64,000 bases of DNA, taken from contig NC_133230.1 in the NCBI RefSeq assembly GCF_040436345.1, positions 5,477,297 through 5,541,296 of the forward strand. Direction: 5' to 3'. Source of the stretch: Pagrus major (Eukaryota; Chordata; Actinopteri; Spariformes; Sparidae). Positions 48,715 through 64,000 of the stretch are shown in pieces. The position numbers and the translations under genes were made by a program. Within the stretch, counting starts at the first letter, position 1. Each line of letters begins with the position of its first letter. Below the pieces are notes generated by a model that saw nothing but the letters and a program-made list of their open reading frames with translations, ran no database searches and was not told where the DNA came from.

Positions 48715-49310
48715 GTATATACTGTATACTACGGTCCACACCTGTTCAATTTGGAAAGTGTGATCGATTACTTGCCTGGCCAATTATCTGATCTGATGTT
48801 CGGTGTTTTTCTGATTTTTAAAGTCAGTGTTTTCTCCTCTCTCACCTCTTTTAAATCAAGGCTGAAGACCTTTTTGTTTGCCACATCCTTTCATTGAGGC
48901 AGTTTCAAGGCTTTGAACTGCACTGTGACTTTTATTCTTTCTTGTCTCTTTTAAACTTATTCTACCTTAGCTTACTTTCCTATTTCTTAACTTGCTTTTA
49001 ATGTTTTGCTTCTTGATGTCTTCCTACTTGTTTTTGATGTATTTTAAATGCAATTTTTTAAATGCCTTTTAATGTAATGTTATGCCCCCATAAAGCACTT
49101 TGAGTTGCCTTGTGTCTGAATTGTGCTATACAAATAAACTTGCCTCGCCTAATGAAAATGTGCTCTGGAAAGTAACTAGTAACTACAATCACAAATCATA
49201 ATCAAATAAAGTGGAGTAAGAAGTACAATATTCGCCTCCAAAATGAAGCTGACTGGAAGAATGAAGTAATGTAGTCAAAGTAGTGAAGAAGAAGCAGAAG
49301 TAGTAAAGTG
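48715..49310 (-). repeat. AAGTACTTTTACT-type repeat, split by a LINE tail
   Basis: The left piece (48715-48835) shares CATGTAT, CTGTATA and AATTATCTGATCTGATGTTC with the copy at 3950-4045. The right piece (about 49150-49310) has AAAATGTGCT, GGAAAGTAACTAGTAACTAC and GTGGAGTAAGAAGTACAATA. In the 3880 copy these parts lie close together, so the sequence between them here looks inserted. Confidence 0.45.
48836..49147 (+). mobile_element. 3' end of a non-LTR retrotransposon (LINE)
   Basis: The first part reads LTSFKSRLKTFLFATSFH then stop, the usual C-terminal end of fish L2/Rex-type LINE ORF2. The 3' tail ends AAAGCACTTTGAGTTGCC, GTGCTATACAAATAAACTTG and CCTCGCC, the classic tail of these elements. 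It is strongly 5' truncated (about 0.3 kb). It lies just upstream of the shprh coding region, in its 5' intron. Confidence 0.7.
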
Positions 49311-49689
49311 TTCTTGTGTGTGAATAACAGATATCCCACAAGGCAAACTAACTATTTCACGACATGCTTGTGCACTTATTGTGTATTTGATGTACATGAG
49401 TTAACACAAGGTGGAGCAGCTAACTTCTTTCACTTCACATCTCATCTTCTGTATTAATCAGGTACCAAAGCTCTCAGTAAAGCGACTGCTAGCTAGCTAA
49501 CGAGTGTGTTAGTTCATTTTTGGCTGACACAACACCGTTTTTAAATACACTAATTAGTTTAGATTAAGTTTTAATCCGAGAAAACTGGCAGCAGGTGTGC
49601 AGTGCGTGAACCCTGTTACAAAATGAGAACACTTTGAGGCTGTGCGGCTGCGTATTTTTATCGTCTGACTGTAAACAAGCGAATAAAAA

Positions 49690-49925
49690 CAAGCACATTT
49701 ACTCTTCGAGCCTCCCACAAAGCGCTCCGGCTTCTATCGCCGCACCCGAAGTCGTTTCACGTCCCAGCAGCTCCACATAATCCGCCTAACACGCACCAAA
49801 ACACACGTTCACCGACCCCAAATAATACATTCATGCCCCAATGTTGCTGTTCGCCATTTTTAAATGCAGGAAGTGACGTCAGGGCTGGGGACAACGCACG
49901 TCACGCCTTTTCCGGTTTTCCGCAC
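49690..49925 (-). promoter_or_regulatory. shprh: shprh promoter with ETS/CRE composite and YY1-like sites
   Basis: GGAAGTGACGTCAG at 49869-49882 is an ETS site joined to a CRE-like site, a known promoter composite. CGCCATTTTT at about 49853-49862 resembles a YY1 site. The area is locally richer in GC than its flanks. The first coding exon begins after an acceptor at 48478, so a non-coding exon should start near here. No TATA box is seen. Confidence 0.55.
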
Positions 49926-50101
49926 GGGATCTTATTTCAGAATAAACTTCCGTACTGTAGTGGATGAGATGTGGATGGAGAGAGAGATATTTTTCTGATC
50001 CCGTTTGAATTGTGTCATGAATGTCACATATGATGTTTGTTAATTTAAAAGATAATTTTTCAACTTGAGAAAGTCGCAAAGTTTTTCTGAAATAAGATCC
50101 C
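49926..50101. repeat. Perfect 17-bp inverted repeat bounding a 176-bp unit
   Basis: GGGATCTTATTTCAGAA (49926-49942) and its exact reverse complement (50085-50101) bound the unit, which may be a small foldback element. It abuts the inferred shprh promoter. A second ETS-like CCGGAAGTG lies just outside, at about 50104. Confidence 0.7.
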
Positions 50102-51329
50102 ACCGGAAGTGGCGTAACTCCGGCACTACTCGCGCTTTAACCACTGCCACTAAAATAAAAATTACTCACTAATTTTATTTGTGGACTGATACTATATCAA
50201 TTTGTTATAATGAGCATTCTTTTATAAACAATATTTTTGTAGTAATATTTCTTAATTTATCGTATTTTTCTGATTCAATTTTGTTTGTTTTGATTAAATA
50301 ATAGTTCTCGTTTTTTGTTATCCCTTTCTGATAAGCTATAGAAAGAGTAATTAATTAATTTAAGACAGATTAATTACTTTAAAAATACATTTTGCAATAT
50401 TTTTGATGCAAAGTGAAGTATGTCTTAATCAGCACTTTATAAGCTTTGCTGTCATTGCAACTTTAAAAAAAAAGTATTTAATCTTATGATACAAAATCAT
50501 GGAAATTACAGTGCATTCCTAGAGAAAAATAGCACAAATTAAACAACCATCAGGCTACAACAACCACAAAATAAATACATTAACAAATGAATGAACACAA
50601 AAATAAACTTAAATTCGGTAAATATAGTTAAATAGAATAAGTTCACACTTAAATAGTCAATAGATCAAGTTCAGATTATAAAATTAAATAACTAAAATTA
50701 ATAATCATGTCAGGCATCATTAATATAGTGGGGAACCAATCAACAGCTAGATGATCATTGGCTGATAGTATCAGCTTGTATTTATAAACAAGAAAAATCA
50801 TCCTTAAACTCATCAAATAACCAAGTTATTTAGTTATAAGAGGGTTTTTTGCTTTTTCCAAATAGAAAAGATGTTCAATAAAAACAACAGAGGTCAACCT
50901 CATATTGATGGCTCTACTAGTGAGTTAAACCATTCTTCTTTAGCCTTGGGAAGATTTTTTGTGACCTTCTCGTTGTATTTAAAAATCATGGTGCAGCTGC
51001 AATACTGTGAATGAGCCGCACGGTGGCAGCAGAGTTTGATCTTCTCAAGGCTGCAGCGGTGAATTGCAGGTGCATCACATCTGTCTCTGACAGACACGAC
51101 GATGCTGGACTGATTATGTGAAGTTTGACCAGTCCCTTCAGTTTTCATCAGCAGAATAAACAACCTTGTTCTTCACATGGATTTGATATCTTTACCTTGT
51201 CTTTTCAAGCGACATATTTCTTGAATTGCCTGCTTCCACCCCCCCTCATGTGCACTTGAATACATTCTGTCAAAAAAAAAAATGCCATGAACTGATTGTC
51301 TGAAACATCCCTCTGACGTGTGAGGAAGG
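50102..51329. other. AT-rich spacer between shprh and grm1
   Basis: No gene recognised. The stretch 50140-50900 is very AT-rich. The short minus-strand ORF at 50900-51163 has no recognisable domain. Confidence 0.45.
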
Positions 51330-51578
51330 ATTTTGGCTTCGAAACAGGGGCACTGCAGTGAGTGTGACCCGCTTACAAGATGCAGTGAGGAAGAGGAGAA
51401 GAAGGGGGCACTTCATGATCAGTGCAGAGAGAGAGACACACACACACAGAGACAGAGAGAGAGAGAGAGAGAGAGAGTGAGTCAGTTGCTCAGTGTTTTC
51501 TCAGCAGAAGAGCTGGAGTCCAGTCTGGCTGCTTCACCAGAGACACAGACCAGATATGTCTCGAATCGCCTGCTGCAG
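51330..51578 (+). other. grm1: Possible grm1 5' non-coding exon
   Basis: A strong donor CTGCAG|GTAGGT occurs at 51578. An acceptor (TTTAG|GGCGAC) at 52515 could join it to the coding exon. Fish and mammalian grm1 genes have 5' UTR exons, but no transcript evidence is available here. It contains a CA/GA microsatellite (51427-51478). Confidence 0.3.
51427..51478. repeat. (CA)n/(GA)n compound microsatellite
   Basis: A short CA run is followed by about 14 GA units, just upstream of grm1. Confidence 0.9.
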
Positions 51579-52532
51579 GTAGGTGAAGTCATTCCCAGTT
51601 ACTAGACTCGGTGCTTTGCAGACACACACTGCCTCTTTAATATGGAGCGTTTGCTTAACATGCTTGAATATTCAGTCTGCTCTGTTAGGCTGTTAAGCCT
51701 CACCCTCTAATTGGGATGCATGTGGATGTAGGTGACGATGTTGGAAATGTTGTCCTGTAAATGACACCGGCTGCAGAGCTGAGACCAAGCAGCTCCAGTC
51801 AGCTGTCAGACAGTTTTTGTTTTTTTTTTAATAAAAAAGAGAGGATTCAACTGATCCCAGTGTCTGTATGTGATGCTATCAGGGGTAAAAGTTGAAGAAA
51901 CAGTCGCATGTTGAAATAGATCAGCTTGAATGAATGAGAGCCTCCACAGAGGCAGCTGTCCGTGGTGCTGAAACTCTGAAGGATTCCTGTTAAAGGGACT
52001 TTTTATCCCTCAAATGGAGCATTTAGTGTCCTTAAATCTTATCATGTAGGTCATTTCATACTTTATTACAACAAGAGTCTCACAACTTTGCCTATTTGCG
52101 TGAACTTTAATGTCTGCTTTCACTCTCCTTTGCATGATTTCTGATAGAAAATGAAGAAGGAAGATTAAATCAGTCAACATTTCATAAACGTTGATGCAAT
52201 TGACCCAATGAAACAACAGTTAGAGAAGTCAAATGACTGTCACATGCAAGGCTGCAAATACAGTAATGATTATACTCAATATTGATTCATCTGCTGATTG
52301 TTTTCTCTATTATATGATTACTTAAACTAACATTAAAAATCAAAAATCACTATTTCTCTGAGCCTAACGTGACAGTTCGAATTCATTCTCTAGACAAAGA
52401 AAAGCATTAAAGGTGCAGTATGTAAGATTTCTAACAAAAAGTCTTTTTCCTAGTCTTGAGATCCAGTGCAGTGTGTGTGAAAAACAGGATTTAATGCTCC
52501 ATGTCTCACATTTAGGGCGACAACACTGATGA

Positions 52533-57500
<4,968 letters not shown>

Positions 57501-57657
57501 TAGATGAAGATAAATAAAACTCTGTTTTCACATTTCTTCATAACTTCAGCTATTTGTGCCACATGGATTCATGACATTTGTGGTAATAATGAAGACAAGT
57601 AAGTGTCAGTTTTAATCTCTCCACAAGATCCATTTAGAAGCTGATCAATAGCTTTAA

Positions 57658-58025
57658 TTTAAAGGAACAGTTCACCCAAAAGTGAAAATTCAGTCATGTT
57701 TCATAGTCCACAAGCCATTTCTGGTTTTTCACAGCAAAACAGAGTTGCAGAATTCTCACAAACAACTGAAGAACATGGGGTCGTACGTAAAAAAACGTCA
57801 AAAAAACAACTGTGTAAAAGCATAAAATCATAATCCAAGTATCTGGAAGCCTTGAGATCCTAAGGTGATTAGAAAAGATGTTGTTCACACTGCCCCTTTT
57901 TGGGGGGCTGAAATCTTTACTGTTGCTGCTTAACTAAAAGCATCAGCGCACACCACTTCTGAAGTGAGGGTGTAAATAACATCTTTTCAAATCAATTTGG
58001 CATCTCTGGGCTTCCAGGATTATTC
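57658..58025. mobile_element. Foldback MITE, TTAAAGGAACAGTTCA family, copy 4
   Basis: It starts TTAAAGGAACAGTTCACCC, with TTCATAGTCCAC, ACAACTGAAGAACATGGG and, in the second half, GTGAGGGTGTAAATAACATC and GGCATCTCTGGGCTTCC. The right terminus is missing. It lies in the grm1 intron after coding exon 2. Confidence 0.65.
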
Positions 58026-58199
58026 TAACTCCTCTCATCTTTGATGAACCCATATCCTTCTGGGTGTTTTTTGCTACTTATAGCAGTAAAATATCATCAG
58101 TAACCATTTTCCTAAGCAGCTGACTCATCTGGAGAGCGCAATGTGTGTTTGGTGCCAGAACGTTGATAGTTGTGGATGATCACGTTTCTATCATTATAA

Positions 58200-58620
58200 A
58201 CTATTGCAGTCAAGACCACCTAAAGCAAGACCAAGTCATGAGGAAGACCAGAGTGTGTTGAGACCAAGGCCTTGCGCTAAAATGTGGAACATGCAAACCA
58301 AAGTCAGTCTTCAAATTTTTGGTTTTTCCATAAAAAACAATCAAACAAACGGAAATTGTATTTAAGGAAAACAATAAGGAGCTGAAATCAACTTCAATCA
58401 ACACTCCTTTTCCAATTTTAACCATCCACCTAACAGAACAAGTTTTTGTGCAAGTATCAAGCCATCATTAGGACAAAATGTATTAAAAAAGTCTTCAGTG
58501 CAGTGATATCCCTGCAGCTGGGTTCCTGCTACTCTTGAAATAAAATCCTAATCCTACTAATCCTGCTAAAATCACAAGACAACACATTAAAATATAAAAT
58601 GAGATAATCACTTAATAGTA
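58200..58620 (+). repeat. Interspersed repeat (CAAGACCACCTAAAG...AAAACAATCAAA type)
   Basis: GAGACCAAGGCCTTGCGC, AAAATGTGGAACATGCAAAC, TTTTTCCATAAAAAACAATC and CATCATTAGGACAAAATG occur in the order I know from a common fish repeat. Boundaries approximate. Confidence 0.4.
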
Positions 58621-59246
58621 AATCTTTGATGCAAATGACTCCATAACTCTGTGACGAAAACACAGTTGAATTATAAAATACACGTTATAATATTCAGTCA
58701 CACTCAGGATGGATGTTATGAGTTCATATGGAATCGAAATCTTCTTTTTTTTTTTCTCCTACTGGGATTTGAGTTCCTCTGAAAGCAGAAGATGCTTTGA
58801 GTCAGGCTCGGTAATGAATAATGCATCCACGCAGCGAGCTCTCCCTCTCCCTGTCAGATCACAGGCAGGATGGGCTAATATGGGACAGCACCTCCAGCAT
58901 AAGCTGGGGAGTGTGGAGTCGTGAACATCAAAGCTCATATCAGCACTTATAGCAGACACTCCCTCTGTGTGGAGTCTCGGCTCACCTCAAGTCCTGTTAG
59001 GAGCCGTTCAGCAGCACCTGAAAACGAGGCTGCCACAAAAGCTCGCTATGGTTAATTTACTGAGAGCAGTTCATTAATGTGCAGCTGAAGGGAAGGAGTC
59101 AGAACCCTCCCGCTCGACCCAGATGATGATGAAAAAAACTGGGTGTTATAAAGCCTAAACTTGCTCTCACCCCTTCCACTTGAATTTGCACTGAGCTAAA
59201 GTCTCCACGGAAAGATAAGGAGGGCGTGAGTTTGGGAGAGCGGTGC

Positions 59247-59264
59247 ATGTGTGTGTGTGTGTGT

Positions 59265-59296
<32 letters not shown>

Positions 59297-59307
59297 CTGT
59301 GCGTGTG
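59247..59307. repeat. (TG)n microsatellite
   Basis: About 28 TG units with two small interruptions. Confidence 0.9.
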
Positions 59308-59478
59308 TTTTCTGGGTCAAGGAGACTACTGAAAAAGGAAAGGAAAATGTTTTTTTAGAGCAATGCAGTAAGTGAACACATGCAGGCAATGTGCAACGGG
59401 CCAATGGAGAATGCCTGAGGTGCTGGTCATCAGCCATCCGTCTTCTGCTGTGTGGTGGATGAAAGAAATGGCTTGTTC

Positions 59479-59561
59479 TCCCCCCAACCACCCATCCACC
59501 CCCCACCCCCCACCCCCACCCCCCCCACCCCCCCCCCCCCCCACACACACACACACACACA
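59479..59561. repeat. C-rich tract running into (CA)n
   Basis: Repeated CCCCCCA-type blocks, a 16-C run, then about nine CA units. The minus strand has many G runs of four or more with 1-3 base spacers, so G-quadruplex formation is plausible. Confidence 0.85.
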
Positions 59562-60182
59562 ACAGACAACTCACTTGATCAACTCCCATCGCTTTGGATT
59601 AAAGAATATATCAGTTTTACGATCCCAAACATTTGACTCATAATGTGTCTGGCCTCTCCCTCCATGATTAATTTCACAAAAACATAATTCAGATTTGCAT
59701 AAACACTCTCTGCTTGCTCTTCCAATAATGCCTCCGTTGCTTAAATCACATGATTCATGAGTGTGTGATATCAGAGCCGTGGTATGAATCTGTCCAGTGT
59801 GTCCGTGCGTTGACGTCAGTGCTGTAGGTTCCTGGCACTCTCAGTGTTGGACTGGAGGGAGTGTGATGCTGAGAAGCAGATGGCCAGGTACTGTTGATCC
59901 TGTCACACTGGACAGCCATTGTCAGCTCATTCTTGAAGTGCCAGCCAGGCCAAACGGGCTTTTGGCTTCAGTTACGACAAATGTGGGTTTTTGTACTAGG
60001 CTGGTGTATTTTTGTACTGCGGATAAACTGTATTTTGTGCCATATTCAGTGTCTTAAAATGACTCTCTTTAGAATACAGAGATCCATTGTTTTGCCCCAG
60101 ATCCACTTGTCTCTGCAGGGTGAAAAGCCTGTGAAGCAGCTAACTGTTTTAGAAAAATCTCAGTAGCTTCCTAATGTAGTGT

Positions 60183-60400
60183 TACTCACACAAAGAAAAT
60201 TCAGTTCCCTCATGCTGATGGAAAGTCCGGTGAAGTTTAGTAGTCCGCAAAACATTTCTGGAGTTTCACAGCAAAACAACATTGCAGCATTTGAAAAAAC
60301 AGCAAATTGCTCCATACAGCTCGTCCAGCACAATCTAGGTCTCCATAAGCCGAAATTGATTTCTGAAGACCTGATTGATCTTATATCTGACCGTTGTAGC
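60183..60400. mobile_element. Foldback MITE fragment, copy 5
   Basis: CAGTTCCCTCATGCTGATGG, AAGTCCGGTGAAGTTTAG, GCAAAACATTTCTGGAGTTT and CATACAGCTCGTCCAGCAC are left-half words of the family. The right half is absent. Confidence 0.6.
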
Positions 60401-62099
60401 TTCTTTCAATAGCACCAATGTATAAAAAGATGGTTTGAGCATGTTCTCCACATGTTTTTGTTTTTTTCTGTTGCCAGTACAAATATATGTGTCTGTTTGT
60501 TCAAGTCATTACAGGTTAGTTTTTGGCTCATAAAGGTATTCGAGTATTGCCATTCTGCACATAAAGATCTGAGTTTGGAGCCAAAAATATATATATATCC
60601 TTGTAATCCTTGGAAAGATGCTTTTTGAGTTTTTTCCGTACTCCTTATTCTCTTCCTTCATTTTTCATGCAGAGTCACATATATGCATCACAGATTTCAT
60701 CCCACTCTGCCGAAAGCTGCTCTGAAAATCCTCAAGCTGCATTTGCAACTCAAATGAAGGGAGTTTTTTAAATTTTTTTTATTGCGTATGATTCAAATCT
60801 GAAGTGTCAAACAAAAGCACTCTCATCGTCGTCGTCTTTTGTGTGAGATTCAATGCAGAATGGATTTTCAAAAAGCAGCCGAGGATGTAAACTATAAATA
60901 CAAACTAAGACCAGCAGAGATGCAGAATCACACTTAAGAGTCTGAGTCTGTGTGGAAGGTGGGAGCTCGCTTCTCTCCAGGCAGATTGTACTGATACAGT
61001 ACTAATCTGTGAATTCTCGCCGGACTTGTGATTGTGTTGTGTTGACTTTTTTTTTTCTTCTTTCGGCAAGTACAGTGAGCACTCCACGCCCCTCAGCGGG
61101 GAGGCTGAAGGAGAAATAAAGCTCGGGCAACAAAAAGGGAGAAGGTTTCTGCAGGATTCAGTGTGAGGCTCGTTAGTGAGGCTGCATGGAGCTTCAAACG
61201 CCACATTGTCACAGACTTTCCTTCTGCCTGATACTGACTACTGTTTGTTACCTGTCATACAATTTTTAGAGTTGCAGCAAATAAATGTTTGAAAATCTGT
61301 ATTACCCCCCAAATCTTGCAGACCTCTCAGCCTATACCAACCCAGTCACATGAAGAAATGTTGGCAATGTACTATTCAGCAAACCACAGATATGTCGAAA
61401 CTAGTATGGTAAGGTTTAGGCACAAAAGACACTTTGTTAGGGTTAGGAAAAGATCACGCTATAACTTCTGAGAGACTCAGAGAGTGAGGAAAGACGCCGG
61501 CGTACAGGACTAAAAATAACGTGAATAAAACTTTAAAACATTTCTTCATCGGTAAACAATTCTGCCTGAGTCACTTCAGATAGATCTTCATTAGCAGTGG
61601 TGGTTGTTAAAAATGAAAACAACTCCCATGATCCCACACTGCTTACTCTTTTGTTTTGATCGAGAGACTCCTGGTGATAGAAATTAAAGTGGGTTTAAAT
61701 TGAAGTCAGGAGACATTTTCATTTTCAGCTACCGTCATTTGACGTACATCTGTTGTTGTCCATCTTCTTCATGCCTCTGTTTTCCACACAAATTACAGCC
61801 AGTACAGGAGAACACTGTGGTGAACTGACAAGAACATGTAGTGAACACAGTGTACGAGGTCAAAAAACCCACAACTCTAACTGGATGCCACTCCAGACCG
61901 TCTCCTAAGAGCTGGCAGAGAAAAAAGAGATCATTTGACTTTACATGGACTTGTTTTACATGTTTACAGTGGTGCAGTAGAATTGTCTTTGCTGTTAGAA
62001 AGTCGTTGTAATTTCCTCAACAGACAGAGTCTCTGATGTGCCAGAAATGATCCTCTGGTTGCACTGCAGTACCAACACCCTTGAAAATGTCCTCCCAGC
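60401..62099. other. grm1 intron, no exon recognised
   Basis: No exon, RNA gene or promoter recognised. It contains an interspersed repeat copy at 61352-61470 that matches 55890-56110. Confidence 0.5.
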
Positions 62100-62690
62100 T
62101 TAAAGGAATAGTTCACTCTAGAACGAAATTCAGTCATTATCGACTAACCCTCATGCTGATGAGAAGTCCGGTGTAGTTTCTTATTCCTCAAAGTGCAGCT
62201 GGAGACCCGCGGGGGTACCCTCCTGCAGCAAAAATCCATATAACGGCGTAAATGGTGTCCGAGATGAAAAGGTCCATAAAACTACACAAAAACTTTGTAA
62301 TTTTCCTCCATACTGCTCGTCCGCTGCAATCCAAGTGTCCTGAAGTGGCGACACCCAGAGTTTACTCGAAACTACATCATTTAATACATTTTTCTAGCCT
62401 AAACAGTCACTATACTATATTTGCCTGGAGGCACGCTCCCGCATGCATGCGAGTCTCCCTCACAGCCACTTGTACTACGGAAGCCGCGCCAGACAAGATC
62501 AACTAGAACTTGCGATAGATACACACCGGTATTTACATCCTGCTTTGAGCGACCAAGCGACACACAAACACAAGAGGGATCTGCCTGCACTAGTGATTTG
62601 AAACTTTGAAACTCACAGCAGGATGTAAATATCGCGGGTTCTGTTGACTCCCTTTTGTCCAACTTCGTTGCCTTAAAACAGAAAAATACG
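62100..62690. mobile_element. Foldback MITE copy 6 (variant) leading into the tandem array
   Basis: It begins TTAAAGGAATAGTTCACTC, with CAGTCATTATCGACTAACCC and AGAAGTCCGGTGTAGTTTC. An internal 14-bp inverted repeat (ATTTACATCCTGCT at 62531-62544 and its reverse complement at 62617-62630) flanks about 70 bases. The last part, GTTGACTCCCTTTTGTCC to AAAACAGAAAAATACG, is the same sequence as the B unit of the adjoining minisatellite. There is no inverted right terminus. Confidence 0.55.
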
Positions 62691-64000
62691 ACTTCTGCCC
62701 TGAGACCAGGAGGGATTCACCTGCCCTCAGACAACTTCTGCCCTGAGACCAGGAGAGATTCACCTGCCCTCAGACAACTTCTGCCCTGAGACCAGGAGGG
62801 ATTCACCTGCCCTCAGACAACTTCTGCCCTGAGACCAGAGGAGACAGTTGACTCCCTATTTTCCAACTAGGTTGCCCTGAGAACAGAAAAATACGACTTC
62901 TGCCCTGAGACCAGGAGAGATTCACCTGCCCTCAGACAACTTCTGCCCTGAGACCAGGAGAGATTCACCTGCCCTCAGACAACTTCTGCCCTGAGACCAG
63001 AGGAGACAGTTGACTCCCTTTTGTCCAACTACGTTGCCTTAAAACAGAAAAATACGACTTCTGCCCTGAGACCAGGAGAGATTCACCTGCCCTCAGACAA
63101 AATTGTGGGAAACAATGGTCTCTGCCCTGGGACCAGATGATACTAAACAGCCATGAGGAAAATCCTACAAAACAACTTCTGCCCTGAGACCAGGAGGGAT
63201 TCACCTGCCCTCAGACAACTTCTGCCCTGAGACCAGGAGAGATTCACCTGCCCTCAGACAACTTCTGCCCTGAGACCAGGAGAGATTCACCTGCCCTCAG
63301 ACAACTTCTGCCCTGAGACCAGGAGGGATTCACCTGCCCTCAGACAACTTCTGCCCTGAGACCAGAGGAGACAGTTGACTCCCTTTTGTCCAACTACGTT
63401 GCCTTAAAACAGAAAAATACGACTTCTGCCCTGAGACCAGGAGAGATTCACCTGCCCTCAGACAAAATTGTGGGAAACAATGGTCTCTGCCCTGGGACCA
63501 GATGAGACTAAACAGCCATGAGGAAAATCCTACGAAACAACTTCTGCTCTGAGACCAGGAGGGATTCACCTGCCCTCAGACAACTTCTGCCCTGAGACCA
63601 GGAGAGATTCACCTGCCCTCAGACAACTTCTGCCCTGAGACCAGAGGAGACAGTTGACTCCCTTTTGTCCAACTACGTTGCCCTGAGAACAGAAAAATAC
63701 GACTTCTGCCCTGAGACCAGGAGAGATTCACCTGCCCTCAGACAACTTCTGCCCTGAGACCAGGAGAGATTCACCTGCCCTCAGACAACTTCTGCCCTGA
63801 GACCAGAGGAGACAGTTGACTCCCTTTTGTCCAACTACGTTGCCTTAAAACAGAAAAATACGACTTCTGCCCTGAGACCAGGAGGGATTCACCTGCCCTC
63901 AGACAAAATTGTGGGAAACAATGGTCTCTGCCCTGGGACCAGATGATACTAAACAGCCATGAGGAAAATCCTACAAAACAACTTCTGCCCTGAGACCAGG
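62691..64000. repeat. Minisatellite with 43-bp and 75-bp units and higher-order structure
   Basis: Three unit types follow one another. A (43 bp): ACTTCTGCCCTGAGACCAGG, then GATTCACCTGCCCTCAGACA. B (75-76 bp): starts like A, then AGGAGACAGTTGACTCCC and AACAGAAAAATACG. C (75 bp): AATTGTGGGAAACAATGG, CAGATGATACTAAACAGCC. The order from 62691 is AAAB AAB AC, AAAAB AC, AAB AAB AC, A. Unit starts: A 62691, 62734, 62777; B 62820; A 62896, 62939; B 62982; A 63057; C 63100; A 63175, 63218, 63261, 63304; B 63347; A 63422; C 63465; A 63540, 63583; B 63626; A 63702, 63745; B 63788; A 63863; C 63906; A 63981. The 63175 and 63540 blocks are 365 bp apart. The array continues past the window edge, in a grm1 intron. 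Confidence 0.92.

Larger units (their letters stand above)
58621..60182. other. grm1 intron, no exon recognised
   Basis: No grm1 exon or other gene is seen. Minus-strand ORFs over 59099-59589 come from the simple repeats (G- and TG-rich) and are not credible proteins. Confidence 0.55.

Noticed and set aside
50900-51163. 87-aa minus-strand ORF upstream of grm1
   Set aside because: No domain, no splice or start support, and in AT-rich intergenic sequence.
59099-59589. 156-aa minus-strand ORF, Gly- and His-rich
   Set aside because: It is the translation of G-rich and TG simple repeats, not a protein.
62965-63569. Two nearly identical 79-aa minus-strand ORFs in the tandem array
   Set aside because: They are by-products of the 365-bp block repeat; the 43-bp unit is not a multiple of three, and no domain or start context supports a protein.

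Overview
The window is nuclear DNA from a teleost fish, most likely a percomorph. The exon-intron genes, the conserved gene order and the many repeats I recognise from percomorph genomes all point there. It is the fish counterpart of human 6q24-q25: akap12, two tandem stx11 genes, fbxo30, a ZP-domain gene, shprh and grm1. In human, FBXO30, SHPRH and GRM1 are direct neighbours and STX11 and AKAP12 lie a few Mb away. The family matches rest on remembered protein sequences; no database search was run.

Layout. 1-3333 (minus): 5' half of akap12, running off the left edge. 3.4-12.5 kb: gene-poor, full of transposon fossils. 12.5-16.7 kb (plus): two intact, divergent syntaxin-11 genes, each with its ORF in one exon just after a splice acceptor. 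18.9 kb: a complete tRNA-Leu(TAA). 21.6-28.5 kb (minus): fbxo30, two coding exons plus a 5' non-coding exon. 29.3-35.4 kb (minus): a nine-exon ZP-domain membrane protein of 377 aa that I cannot name. 36.8-48.5 kb (minus): complete shprh, 29 coding exons whose phases all join into a 1,657-aa protein. 52.6-57.4 kb (plus): first two coding exons of grm1, which runs off the right edge. 62.7-64.0 kb, inside a grm1 intron: a tandem array with higher-order organisation.

The genes do not form one pathway. akap12 is a kinase scaffold, stx11 a SNARE, fbxo30 and shprh ubiquitin-ligase components, and grm1 a glutamate receptor. Their proximity is conserved synteny. The most unusual material is in the repeats: foldback elements with nested insertions, a LINE tail inside another repeat, several perfect hairpins, an inverted repeat beside the shprh promoter, and a 43/75-bp minisatellite that seems to have grown from the end of a foldback element. 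I found no CRISPR array, operon, retrovirus-like element or clearly new multi-gene system.
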